Shown here piece by piece: positions 18,524 to 25,845 of a stretch of DNA of 41,570 nucleotides (position 1 is its first letter; each line of letters opens with the position of its first letter). This DNA comes from Exilibacterium sp. (lineage in GTDB: Bacteria > Pseudomonadota > Gammaproteobacteria > Pseudomonadales > Cellvibrionaceae). The notes under the pieces were generated by a model. It had not been told where the DNA came from. It saw only the letters and a program-made list of their open reading frames with translations, and did no database searches. The translations under genes and the position numbers were made by a program. The stretch spans positions 1-41,570 of the forward strand of contig JANQMH010000013.1 in assembly GCA_028280195.1 (NCBI GenBank). Direction: 5' to 3'.

Positions 18524-18605
18524 ATGGCAATTCGCCCTGTCGTTCAGCTAGTGTTAATCTTCGCCCTGTAAAATCGATTTCAACGTTTGCATGAGATATA
18601 TCGAT

Positions 18606-18803
18606 ATGGTTAAAACAACGATAAATGCTTTACCATTGCTGCTGCTAGCGCTGGGGCTTGCCGCCTGCACCCCCACCGTGCAGGTGGCAGTGCCCGACAA
18701 ACCCATTGAGATCAACCTCAATGTCAAAATCGAACATGAAATCCGCGTCAAAGTTGACAAGGAACTCGACGAACTCTTTGAAGAAGACAGCGATCTGTTC
18801 TAG
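18606..18803 (+). CDS. ynbE: YnbE-family outer membrane lipoprotein
   Basis: A small lipoprotein of about 65 residues: a lipoprotein signal peptide (MVKTTINALPLLLLALGLAAC) with lipobox L-A-A-C, then a short mature part ending in an acidic tail (LDELFEEDSDLF). In E. coli YnbE sits in the outer membrane and extends the YdbH beta-groove, completing the lipid path. An ATG at 18591 would add five residues; I favour 18606, which gives the normal lipoprotein signal. It lies 82 bp after ydbH and 12 bp before ydbL. Confidence 0.88.
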   Translation: MVKTTINALPLLLLALGLAACTPTVQVAVPDKPIEINLNVKIEHEIRVKVDKELDELFEEDSDLF

Positions 18804-18815
18804 GGGGCTGAAACA

Positions 18816-19145
18816 ATGATGAGACAATTGGTTTTTGCACTTATTCTGCTGACTGCCGGCCTCAACTCGGCTTTCGCGCTGGACCTGCGCCAGGCCAAAG
18901 CCCAAGGACTGGTGGGCGAACGCAACGACGGCTATGTGGGCTATGTGGTCACACCGGCCAGTGCCGAAGTCAAAGCGGTGGTCAAGGATGTCAACAATAA
19001 GCGCAGGGCAAAATTTACCGCCACTGCCAATAACAACAATATAACCGTCGAGCAGGTTGCCGCACGCTTCTATCAGCGCGCCGTCAACCAGACCCAGGCG
19101 GGGCACTACTATCAGGATGCCAGCGGCAAGTGGGTTAAAAAATAG
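18816..19145 (+). CDS. ydbL: YdbL-family periplasmic protein (DUF1318)
   Basis: A 109-residue secreted protein: signal peptide (about 1-21, ending NSAFA), then the DUF1318 core with LRQAKAQGLVGERNDGYVGYV, a conserved VNNKRRAKF motif and a VAARFYQRAVNQTQAGHYYQ end. YdbL is a periplasmic partner of YdbH and YnbE and is thought to prevent improper YnbE multimers. A GGGGG stretch lies upstream of the ATG at 18816. It is the last gene of the operon, followed by the terminator at 19162-19193. Confidence 0.9.
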   Translation: MMRQLVFALILLTAGLNSAFALDLRQAKAQGLVGERNDGYVGYVVTPASAEVKAVVKDVNNKRRAKFTATANNNNITVEQVAARFYQRAVNQTQAGHYYQDASGKWVKK

Positions 19146-19161
19146 CCTGTCGGCCATTATT

Positions 19162-19193
19162 AAAAACGCCGGCCCTCACAGCCGGCGTTTTTT
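19162..19193. terminator. Bidirectional rho-independent terminator
   Basis: AAAAACGCCGGC (19162-19173) pairs with GCCGGCGTTTTT (19181-19192) over a 7-nt loop. T-runs follow on both strands, so it can end ydbL on the plus strand and the TonB receptor (stop at 19246) on the minus strand. Confidence 0.9.
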
Positions 19194-19245
19194 ATCCCCA
19201 GGCTTTACTACCGGCGGCCCCTTGGCGAGCAGCCGGTGACCGCGA

Positions 19246-21798
19246 TCAGAATTGCTTGTTCAGAGTCAAGCCGTAGGTTCTCGGCTCCTGCGGGTAAGAC
19301 ATCAACTTACCGTCCTGGATGGGCACATCAAACATAGTGCCGAAAACCTCCTCATCAGTAACATTGCGCCCCCACAGCGTCAGGTCCACATCGTAGTCTT
19401 CAAAACGCAGACCGGCGCGAATATTGACCTGCTCGTAACCGTCCTGGATCTTGAAGGGGTCCTGGTTGCCGTCCAGTATGATCTCGGAGGCATAGGTTAG
19501 CTCGCCCAGGATATAGCCGCTGATTGAGTTGGAAAAATTGAAGGCTTTTTTACCCGACAGCAAGAAATAGTCCTCGGAGTTGCCGTCCACACGGTCGCCG
19601 CTGCGGTCACAGGAGCCAAAGTTTTCCTCGCCTGGCTGTCTGGCACCGGGGTCGACATTGCCGGTTTGCCAGGTATAACCCACCCAGCAGGTGCCGCGTT
19701 CAAAGGAGTCGAACTCCGCATCGACGCGCGCGTAGGCAAAATTCACTTCCACGGTTTCCGTCGGCACCCAGTAGACTTCCAACTCCGCCCCGTTGGAGTC
19801 GATCTCACCGGCGTTTTGCAGATTGAAGCCGTTGCCGGTAAAGGAGTTGGCCTGAAAGTCATCGATCGCCGCAACATAAATCGCTGCGTTGATCCTCAGG
19901 CCCTGCTCCGGGAACTGGGCCTTGATGCCGACTTCGAAGGACTCACTGGTCTCCGCATCAAAGACCGGATCGAAGGTAGCGTCGATACGGTCGGTATTGG
20001 TACCGCCGGATTTGTAACCGGTGCCATAGGAGGCATAAACCATGGTATCGTCGGTGAGCATATAGCTGAGCTTCAAGGTGCCGGTCACCTGCTCGTCTTC
20101 CAGTGTCACATCGATATTGGGGCGCGGCACCGTGGTCGGCGCACCCAGTAAGTAATAACCCCAGCCGCGGGTCTGCAGCGGCACCAGGCCCGACAGCTGC
20201 TCCTCAGTCGGCACGCCCCCCGCTTGGAGCACGGCGGCGGCGGTGGCTAAAGAGACACCCGCCGCATTAAAGTCCGGCGGGGCACCCAAACCACCACCAT
20301 CGGCACCGATTTCGGTAAACACCGTACGCAAATCCTTTTCCTCGTCGGTGTAACGCAGGCCGGCGGTCAAAATCAGCTTATCGGTGAGGTTGTAATCCAG
20401 TTGGCCGAATATGGCAAAGCTCTCGTGTTCCTGTTCGGCGATATGATCAAACGCAAAATCGGCGGGAGTCGCCACCGCCACCGGTGCTATCAGGCCTCCG
20501 GTGTTGGCACTGAGGTCGTTAATGCCTTGTAACAGCGGAGTGAGTTCGGGCGGCAGGCCGGCGGTGAAAAAGTCATTGAATTGCGACAGGGTAAACAGGC
20601 TGTAGTCGAGATCCAGGTCCTGGGAAAAATAGTAGCCGCCAACTACATAGTTCAGCTTATCGCCGGTAAAAGACAGGCGGATTTCCTGGGATATGGAACT
20701 CTGCTCGGAATCGTTGGTGGTACCAAACAAATCCACATCGCTGAAGTCACTGTCGATCGTATCGAGGGAATCGAACGCTCTGTAGGAAGTCAGCGAGGTT
20801 ATCTGATAATCCCCCACATCCCAGTTGATTTCCACCGACAGGCCGCTATCTTCGTTTTCGGAAGTCGGCAGAACGTTCAGCGCCGTGCGATAGTCGCCAA
20901 AATCGTTGCCGGAAAAAATGGTACCGCCGAGAGCCTGCAGCAGAGTATCGGTGCCGGGTGTGCCGAACTCATCGGGGTCCGGGTTTTGAGAGGTCAGATC
21001 GAGGTTGCTGACAGTGGTCAGCGCGGCGCAGCATTTTTCATCGATTTCCGAAAAATCGGCAATGACTCTCACGGACAGCTCATCGCTCGGCGTATACAGG
21101 GCCTGCAGGCGCACGCCCCAGCGGTCCCTGTCATTCAGTACTTCGTCGCCAAAACCGTCGACATCGACAAAGCCGTCGCGCTGGCCGGAAAAACCCGTTA
21201 CCCGAAACGCCAGTACATCTTCGATGGCGGAAAAAGACGCGGCACCGGCCACGTTCAGCAGGCCGTAGTTGCCGGCGGTAGCTTCAAAAAAACCGTCAGT
21301 TTCGTGGCTTGGCGCCCGGGTGCGAAACAAAATGGCGCCGGAGGGCGTATTCTTGCCAAACAGCGTGCCCTGCGGGCCGCGCAGCACCTCCACCGCTTCA
21401 ATATCGACCATATTGTTGATCATGGCATTCTGGCGCGAACGGTAAGCGCCGTCGACATAAAGGCCCACGGAGGACTCGAGGCCAAAGTTCTGCGATGAAG
21501 TCCCCACGCCGCGAATGCTAAAACTGGTATTGGTGGATGTCTGGCTGGTGCCGACGGTCAAGCCGGGGACATTGGTTTGCAGATCAAATACGTCCTTGAT
21601 AACCGCTTCGGTCAAGGCCGCGCCGGAAAAAACGGAAACCGATACGGGAACCTCCTGCAGGTTCTGCTCGCGTTTCTGGGCGGTAACGACAATCTCTTCC
21701 AGTATTTGCTGCGACTGAGCGGTGGCGCTGACCAGGCAGGCGGTCGCCACTAACAGCGAAAGTGGTGTAGAACGGTGAATTGGCATATTTTTTATCAT
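19246..21798 (-). CDS. TonB-dependent outer membrane receptor
   Basis: An 850-residue TonB-dependent receptor. After a signal peptide (about 1-29) comes a TonB box (EEIVVTAQKREQ, about 34-45), a plug domain with FSIRGVGTSSQN and VEVLRGPQGTLFGKNTPSGAI, and a 22-strand barrel ending in aromatic NKQF. There is no STN domain, so it is a plain importer rather than a signalling receptor. The ATG at 21798 follows GGAG. No partner genes are adjacent, so the substrate cannot be read from context; relatives of this size import iron chelates, vitamin B12 or glycans. It shares the terminator at 19162-19193 with ydbL. Confidence 0.93.
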   Translation of the reverse strand: MIKNMPIHRSTPLSLLVATACLVSATAQSQQILEEIVVTAQKREQNLQEVPVSVSVFSGAALTEAVIKDVFDLQTNVPGLTVGTSQTSTNTSFSIRGVGTSSQNFGLESSVGLYVDGAYRSRQNAMINNMVDIEAVEVLRGPQGTLFGKNTPSGAILFRTRAPSHETDGFFEATAGNYGLLNVAGAASFSAIEDVLAFRVTGFSGQRDGFVDVDGFGDEVLNDRDRWGVRLQALYTPSDELSVRVIADFSEIDEKCCAALTTVSNLDLTSQNPDPDEFGTPGTDTLLQALGGTIFSGNDFGDYRTALNVLPTSENEDSGLSVEINWDVGDYQITSLTSYRAFDSLDTIDSDFSDVDLFGTTNDSEQSSISQEIRLSFTGDKLNYVVGGYYFSQDLDLDYSLFTLSQFNDFFTAGLPPELTPLLQGINDLSANTGGLIAPVAVATPADFAFDHIAEQEHESFAIFGQLDYNLTDKLILTAGLRYTDEEKDLRTVFTEIGADGGGLGAPPDFNAAGVSLATAAAVLQAGGVPTEEQLSGLVPLQTRGWGYYLLGAPTTVPRPNIDVTLEDEQVTGTLKLSYMLTDDTMVYASYGTGYKSGGTNTDRIDATFDPVFDAETSESFEVGIKAQFPEQGLRINAAIYVAAIDDFQANSFTGNGFNLQNAGEIDSNGAELEVYWVPTETVEVNFAYARVDAEFDSFERGTCWVGYTWQTGNVDPGARQPGEENFGSCDRSGDRVDGNSEDYFLLSGKKAFNFSNSISGYILGELTYASEIILDGNQDPFKIQDGYEQVNIRAGLRFEDYDVDLTLWGRNVTDEEVFGTMFDVPIQDGKLMSYPQEPRTYGLTLNKQF

Positions 21799-22037
21799 TG
21801 TTTGATCTCCACAAGATATCGTCTTTTGGAACTGCTGATGGTAAGGCTTGCCGTTTTCCGGGTGCTTGGTATTGGCTGATAGTCTTATTTTGATACTTTC
21901 TATCGTTTATTGCTTATTGTTTTACTACTTCGTTGCCTATTACTTTATTATTTTTTTATGCAGCTTTGTCTCGCCGTGTGCTTTTGCTGCCGTGTCTCCA
22001 GCGATGTCGCGAAAATCCCAGGCTGAGGACTTTTTAT

Positions 22038-22089
22038 TTGCGGCATAACTTAATTTTGCAACACAACTTAGCTTGCAACATAACTTTAG
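22038..22089. repeat. Three 17-18 bp direct repeats upstream of TonB receptor
   Basis: Three adjacent, slightly divergent copies of TTGCAACATAACTTAG-like sequence (22038-22055, 22056-22072, 22073-22089) lie about 240 bp upstream of the receptor start. They could be binding sites in series or a slippage product. Confidence 0.55.
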
Positions 22090-22426
22090 TCCACTCCGGA
22101 CTGTGAATCTATAATCGGTCAAACAAATAGGATTATCAACTGCAATTTTTTTGTGACCGGCAATTCATTGCGCCGATGCAGCTGGCCGCGAAGATAGCCC
22201 CATGGGGACGGGCAGGGGCGATAGATGGACAGCCGTCCGCTGACTTTCAGTACTGTCGATAAAAGTCTTTGCCAGCGGCCGGTGCACTTCCATCGTTCAA
22301 TGGCTGTTGCCCGGCAGATCGGTGGAAAGTGCCACACGGGCAGGCCGGATCAATTCCGGCCCAGGCGGGATAAATGCCAACCTTGATGAGCGTATATATC
22401 GCTGAAGCGCAAGCGGAGGAGGGATA

Positions 22427-22445
22427 ACGGCGCCACTGGCGCCGT
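22427..22445. terminator. Short hairpin downstream of recA
   Basis: ACGGCGCC and GGCGCCGT pair over a 3-nt loop 25 bp beyond the recA stop. No T-run follows on the recA strand, so it is a weak terminator candidate or an RNA-stabilising hairpin. Confidence 0.4.
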
Positions 22446-22451
22446 ATTCTT

Positions 22452-22487
22452 TTATTTTACTTCCGGCGCCTATTCTACTTCCAGCGC
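22452..22487 (-). repeat. 18-bp tandem duplication of the recA 3' end including the stop codon
   Basis: GCGCTGGAAGTAGAATAG, the last five codons and stop of recA (22470-22487), is followed immediately and in frame by GCGCCGGAAGTAAAATAA (22452-22469). Read-through of the first stop would add only a few residues before the second. Confidence 0.75.
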
Positions 22488-23504
22488 CGCCTCGGCCGGC
22501 TGCTCGGCCACTTCATCGGTGCCCAGCAATTCGGCGCGCACCCTGGTTTCGATCTCTTTGGCAATATCGGCGTTTTCCTGTAAAAACTTCACCACATTGT
22601 TTTTACCCTGGCCGATTTTATCACCGCGGTAGCTATACCAGGCACCGGCCTTGTCGACCACGCCCAGTTTGACGCCGTGGTCGATTATCTCGCCCATCAG
22701 ATTGATGCCCTGCCCGTAGAGAATCTGAAATTCGGTCTGCTTAAACGGTGGCGCCACCTTGTTCTTCACAACTTTGACCCGGGTATCGGAGCCGATCACC
22801 TCATCGCCGTCCTTGACCGCACCAATGCGGCGAATATCCAATCGCACCGAGGAATAAAACTTCAGTGCGTTGCCGCCAGTGGTGGTTTCGGGGTTGCCGA
22901 ACATAACGCCGATTTTCATGCGGATCTGATTGATGAAAATCGCCAGGCAGTTGGCGTTTTTGATATTGCCGGTAATTTTGCGCAGCGCCTGCGACATCAG
23001 CCGCGCCTGCAGGCCGACGTGGTGATCGCCCATCTCACCCTCGATTTCCGCCTTCGGGGTCAGCGCCGCCACCGAGTCCACTACCAGCACATCGACAGCG
23101 CCGGAACGCACCAGCATATCGGCCACTTCCAGCGCCTGCTCGCCGGTATCCGGTTGCGACACGATCAGGTCGTCCACATTGACGCCGAGCTTTTCGGCAT
23201 AAACCGGGTCGAGGGCGTGTTCCGCATCGATAAACGCACAGGTGCCGCCTTTTTTCTGGGCTTCGGCAATCACCTGTAGCGTCAGCGTGGTCTTGCCGGA
23301 GGATTCGGGCCCGTAGATTTCCACGATACGGCCCTGCGGCAGGCCGCCGATGCCCAGCGCCACATCCAGGCCCAGGGAGCCGGTGGAAATGGCCGGAATC
23401 CTTTCGCGTTCCTTATCCCCCATGCGCATGACAGTTCCCTTGCCGAATTGCCGCTCGATCTGGCCCAGGGCCGCCTGCAGGGCTTTTTCTTTATTTGCAT
23501 CCAT
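22470..23504 (-). CDS. recA: Recombinase RecA
   Basis: RecA forms filaments on single-stranded DNA, drives strand exchange and triggers LexA self-cleavage in the SOS response. The 344-residue product has the full conserved core: Walker A GPESSGKT at 65-72, [16 protein letters not shown] in the middle and [20 protein letters not shown] downstream. The C-terminal tail is short and acidic (ending in EVE). The ATG at 23504 follows AGAGGTG. Upstream are a four-copy 19-bp repeat in the leader (23515-23590) and a LexA box (23657-23676), then cinA on the same strand. recX is not adjacent. Confidence 0.98.
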   Translation of the reverse strand: MDANKEKALQAALGQIERQFGKGTVMRMGDKERERIPAISTGSLGLDVALGIGGLPQGRIVEIYGPESSGKTTLTLQVIAEAQKKGGTCAFIDAEHALDPVYAEKLGVNVDDLIVSQPDTGEQALEVADMLVRSGAVDVLVVDSVAALTPKAEIEGEMGDHHVGLQARLMSQALRKITGNIKNANCLAIFINQIRMKIGVMFGNPETTTGGNALKFYSSVRLDIRRIGAVKDGDEVIGSDTRVKVVKNKVAPPFKQTEFQILYGQGINLMGEIIDHGVKLGVVDKAGAWYSYRGDKIGQGKNNVVKFLQENADIAKEIETRVRAELLGTDEVAEQPAEAALEVE

Positions 23505-23514
23505 AGGACACCTC

Positions 23515-23590
23515 TTATCTGTGATCCGGTTAACTATCTGTGATCCAGTTAACTATCTGTGATCCGGTTAATTATCTGTGGTCTGATTAA
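23515..23590 (-). repeat. Four-copy 19-bp tandem repeat in the recA leader
   Basis: The unit CTATCTGTGATCCGGTTAA (plus strand) occurs four times: 23515-23533, 23534-23552, 23553-23571 and 23572-23590, the last copy more divergent. It ends about 10 bp before the recA start codon, next to the ribosome site, and lies downstream of the LexA box, so it is probably transcribed as part of the 5' leader. Confidence 0.9.
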
Positions 23591-23656
23591 AAGAGTGTTT
23601 GCTTATCCACTAGCACAGGGGATAACAATTTATCGGCACCAAGCTTACGACAGTTT

Positions 23657-23676
23657 TACTGTACAGGCAACCAGTA
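23657..23676. promoter_or_regulatory. LexA (SOS) box of recA
   Basis: TACTG-N10-CAGTA at 23657-23676 matches the gammaproteobacterial LexA consensus (CTG-N10-CAG with outer TA). It lies 153 bp upstream of recA. A near match with one core change (CTG-N10-TAG on the minus strand) lies beside it at about 23675-23693. Confidence 0.8.
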
Positions 23677-23722
23677 CTATATTTATATACAGCAAACTGT
23701 TATGTACAGTTGGCCGCCAGTT

Positions 23723-24208
23723 TTAGCCCGCGCTGTCGATCAGGCCCTCGAGGGCCAGCCGCACCGACTGCTGCCGCACGGCGGCGCGGTCGCCGCCGAA
23801 GACCCGCCGCGCCGTGGTTACGCCACCATCGGCCCGCGCCCAGGCAAACCATACCGTGCCCACCGGCTTATCCGCCGTGCCGCCACCCGGCCCGGCAATA
23901 CCGCTGACCGCCACCGCCAGATCGGCGCCGGCAGCGCCGAGGGCGCCGCGGGCCATTTGCTGCACCACCGGCTCGCTGACGGCGCCATAGCGGCGGATAA
24001 CTTCGGGGTCGACACCGACGAGCTTCGACTTGGCGCCGTTGGCGTAGGTGACAAAGCCGTACTCAAACCAGGCGGAGCTGCCGGCAACCGCGGTAATGGC
24101 GTGGGCCACACCGCCGCCGGTGCAGGATTCGACGGTGGTTACCCTGGCGCCGGCGGCGGCCAGAAGTTCGCCCAGGCGCCGGGACAAATGCAGTATTTCC
24201 GATTCCAT
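23723..24208 (-). CDS. pncC: CinA-family nicotinamide-nucleotide amidohydrolase (PncC)
   Basis: A single-domain CinA C-terminal protein of about 161 residues that deamidates nicotinamide mononucleotide in the pyridine nucleotide salvage cycle. Motifs are VTTVESCTGGGVAHAIT, SSAWFEYGFVTYANGAK, YGAVSEPVVQQMA and VSGIAGPGGGTADKPVGTVW, all typical of PncC. The frame extends to a GTG at 24226, but the ATG at 24208 gives the usual start (MESEILHLSRRLGELL). It precedes recA on the same strand, a common gammaproteobacterial order. Confidence 0.92.
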   Translation of the reverse strand: MESEILHLSRRLGELLAAAGARVTTVESCTGGGVAHAITAVAGSSAWFEYGFVTYANGAKSKLVGVDPEVIRRYGAVSEPVVQQMARGALGAAGADLAVAVSGIAGPGGGTADKPVGTVWFAWARADGGVTTARRVFGGDRAAVRQQSVRLALEGLIDSAG

Positions 24209-24553
24209 GGCGCTACGGTAAGCCACTCTCCGGCGCAGCGCAAGCGCCTTTGGCCCGGGTGTACAGGAACCTACAATCTACCGGGAGAGCACGTATTCAG
24301 CGCTCGAACTCTACCGTGGAATGCGGCCGGCAAAACTCAAATGCCGCCAATACAAGAACCGACACCCATATCAAGCAACGGCCAGAGTTACAGGGGAAAG
24401 CAAAGCCCGCACCCCGGTGATGCAGAGGCGTTAAATCTTTTAATGGCCAAAATCCATACCGATCTCTGCGGCAGCACAACTCGCCTTAAATAGGTCAATC
24501 AGCGCATTGAAATAGCCTGAGAAGATCGGACGTACACGATTTTACGGTATTTT

Positions 24554-24571
24554 CATGTAAAATTTTACATG
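24554..24571. promoter_or_regulatory. Palindromic operator 1 of fic
   Basis: CATGTAAAATTTTACATG is a perfect 18-bp palindrome just upstream of the predicted -35 box of fic. It shares CATGTA with the second palindrome at 24601-24632. Confidence 0.65.
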
Positions 24572-24577
24572 ATTAGA

Positions 24578-24607
24578 TTGTTCCTCAGCAGCTTTAGAGA
24601 CTATAAT
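24578..24607 (+). promoter_or_regulatory. Predicted sigma-70 promoter of fic
   Basis: TTGTTC (24578-24583) and a perfect TATAAT (24602-24607) are 18 bp apart. The -10 box lies inside the left arm of the second palindrome, and the first palindrome abuts the -35 box. Confidence 0.65.
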
Positions 24608-24632
24608 CATGTACTTTATTACACGATTATAG
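24601..24632. promoter_or_regulatory. Palindromic operator 2 of fic, overlapping the -10 box
   Basis: Arms 24601-24613 (CTATAATCATGTA) and 24620-24632 (TACACGATTATAG) match at 12 of 13 positions around a 6-bp spacer. A protein bound here would cover the -10 box and the likely transcription start. Confidence 0.65.
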
Positions 24633-24642
24633 AGCTTATCAA

Positions 24643-25788
24643 ATGACCTCAGAAGCCTGGATCTGGGAATTACCTGAATGGCCAAGGTTTAGCTGGGATG
24701 AAGTTCGTGTTGCCAAAGCCGTCCACCGTGTGGATTTTGCCCGCGGCGAAATTACTGCCATAGGCAAGCAGCTGGACCCTGATCTCTCTCGCCAGGCCCT
24801 GTTGGAAACCCTGCTCGACCAGGCTACCGCCTCCTCTGCCATTGAAGGCGAATCCGTGAATCGGCACGATTTACGCAAGAGCTTAGCCAGGCGACTGGGG
24901 ATCTCGAACGCCTCCGCTCGAGCATCGGACAGCCGGTCTGAGGGATTGGCAGATATTATGCTCCAGACCTGTAATGCGAATATCTATCCCATCACCAATG
25001 ACACGCTACACGGCTGGCACCGGGCTTTGTTTCCGGCTGGATGGAGCGGTATGCGTAAAATAAGCGCCGGAACATACCGCCAATGTCCGGCGGATATTAC
25101 TGATACTAAAGCATCTCAGGTATTCTACAGTGCGCCGGGTTGGAAAGTGATCGCAAGCGAGATGGCCGCGTTCATCGACTGGTACAACAGCCCGCCAACT
25201 GACCTGCATCCCCTCATATACAGCGCAATTGCCCACTTGTGGTTCGTTATCATTCACCCCTATGAAGACGGCAATGGTCGCATTGCACGAGCACTGGCAG
25301 ACCTCGCTCTAACCCGACAAGAACACGTGCGCCTGTACGCAACGGCACCGGTGATGGCGCAAAAAGAATCAGGCTATCACCAAGCCTTACAAAAAACCAA
25401 TCACACGCTGGACATTACTCCTTGGCTACTGAACTATATTGGCTGCGTCAATCAAGCGGTGAAAAATGCCCATGGAATCATCGATCACACGCTAAAAATC
25501 GCCAGCTTTTGGCAACAGTACGCATCAAAAGGACTGAATGAGCGCCAAATCAAGGTGGTAAAAAAACTCTTGGATGCCGGTCAGGGTGGTTACGCCGGCG
25601 GTATGAAAAATAAAAAATACTGCGCCATTACCGCTTGCAGCAATAAAACGGCGGCCAAGGACCTCAAAGGCCTGATGCAATTAGGTATACTTTACGGTTA
25701 CGGTGCCGGAAGAAGTACCGCGTATGACTTGGATTGGGGAGCCTTGAAAGGCTATCAATCTGAAAAAGGTTCCATCTTGGTAGATTGA
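24643..25788 (+). CDS. Fic-domain protein (DUF4172-Fic-winged helix), probable AMP transferase
   Basis: A 381-residue Fic protein. The N-terminal DUF4172 segment begins WIWELPEWPRFSWD. The auto-inhibitory motif S64-A-x-x-E68-G69 (SSAIEG) lies in the N-terminal part, as in class II Fic proteins. The catalytic Fic motif HPYEDGNGRIAR is complete at 205-216, with catalytic His205 and phosphate-binding Arg213. The C-terminal 100 residues (LNERQIKVVKKLLDAG and CNKTAAKDLKGLMQLGIL) form a winged helix. Such proteins attach AMP to a hydroxyl of a target protein; the target here is unknown. No antitoxin gene is adjacent, consistent with internal inhibition. The promoter is enclosed by two palindromes, suggesting autoregulation. 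It lies between core genes and the siderophore-like island. Confidence 0.92.
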   Translation: MTSEAWIWELPEWPRFSWDEVRVAKAVHRVDFARGEITAIGKQLDPDLSRQALLETLLDQATASSAIEGESVNRHDLRKSLARRLGISNASARASDSRSEGLADIMLQTCNANIYPITNDTLHGWHRALFPAGWSGMRKISAGTYRQCPADITDTKASQVFYSAPGWKVIASEMAAFIDWYNSPPTDLHPLIYSAIAHLWFVIIHPYEDGNGRIARALADLALTRQEHVRLYATAPVMAQKESGYHQALQKTNHTLDITPWLLNYIGCVNQAVKNAHGIIDHTLKIASFWQQYASKGLNERQIKVVKKLLDAGQGGYAGGMKNKKYCAITACSNKTAAKDLKGLMQLGILYGYGAGRSTAYDLDWGALKGYQSEKGSILVD

Positions 25789-25845
25789 GCCTGAATGGCT
25801 ACACAATCATGGGTTTTGGTTACATCTTATTGTTGATAAACGCTG

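Larger units (their letters stand above)
21799..22469. other. Intergenic region between TonB receptor and recA
   Basis: About 670 bp without a convincing gene. The part near the receptor (21880-21960) is very T-rich on the plus strand and probably contains the receptor promoter on the minus strand. Three short direct repeats lie at 22038-22089 and a small hairpin at 22427-22445. The segment 22130-22400 has gene-like composition but only short interrupted frames; I do not recognise it, and it may be a decayed gene. Confidence 0.5.
24209..24642. other. Intergenic boundary between the cinA-recA block and the accessory region
   Basis: No gene is evident in 24230-24540. Base composition shifts from GC-rich to AT-rich near 24480. 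The last 90 bp form the fic control region with two palindromes and a good promoter. Confidence 0.5.

Noticed and set aside
22119-22337. 72-codon frame downstream of recA
   Set aside because: No recognisable motif, and flanking frames are interrupted; at most a decayed gene.
23515-23590. Repeats before recA as a CRISPR array
   Set aside because: The units are directly adjacent, with no spacers, and there are no cas genes.
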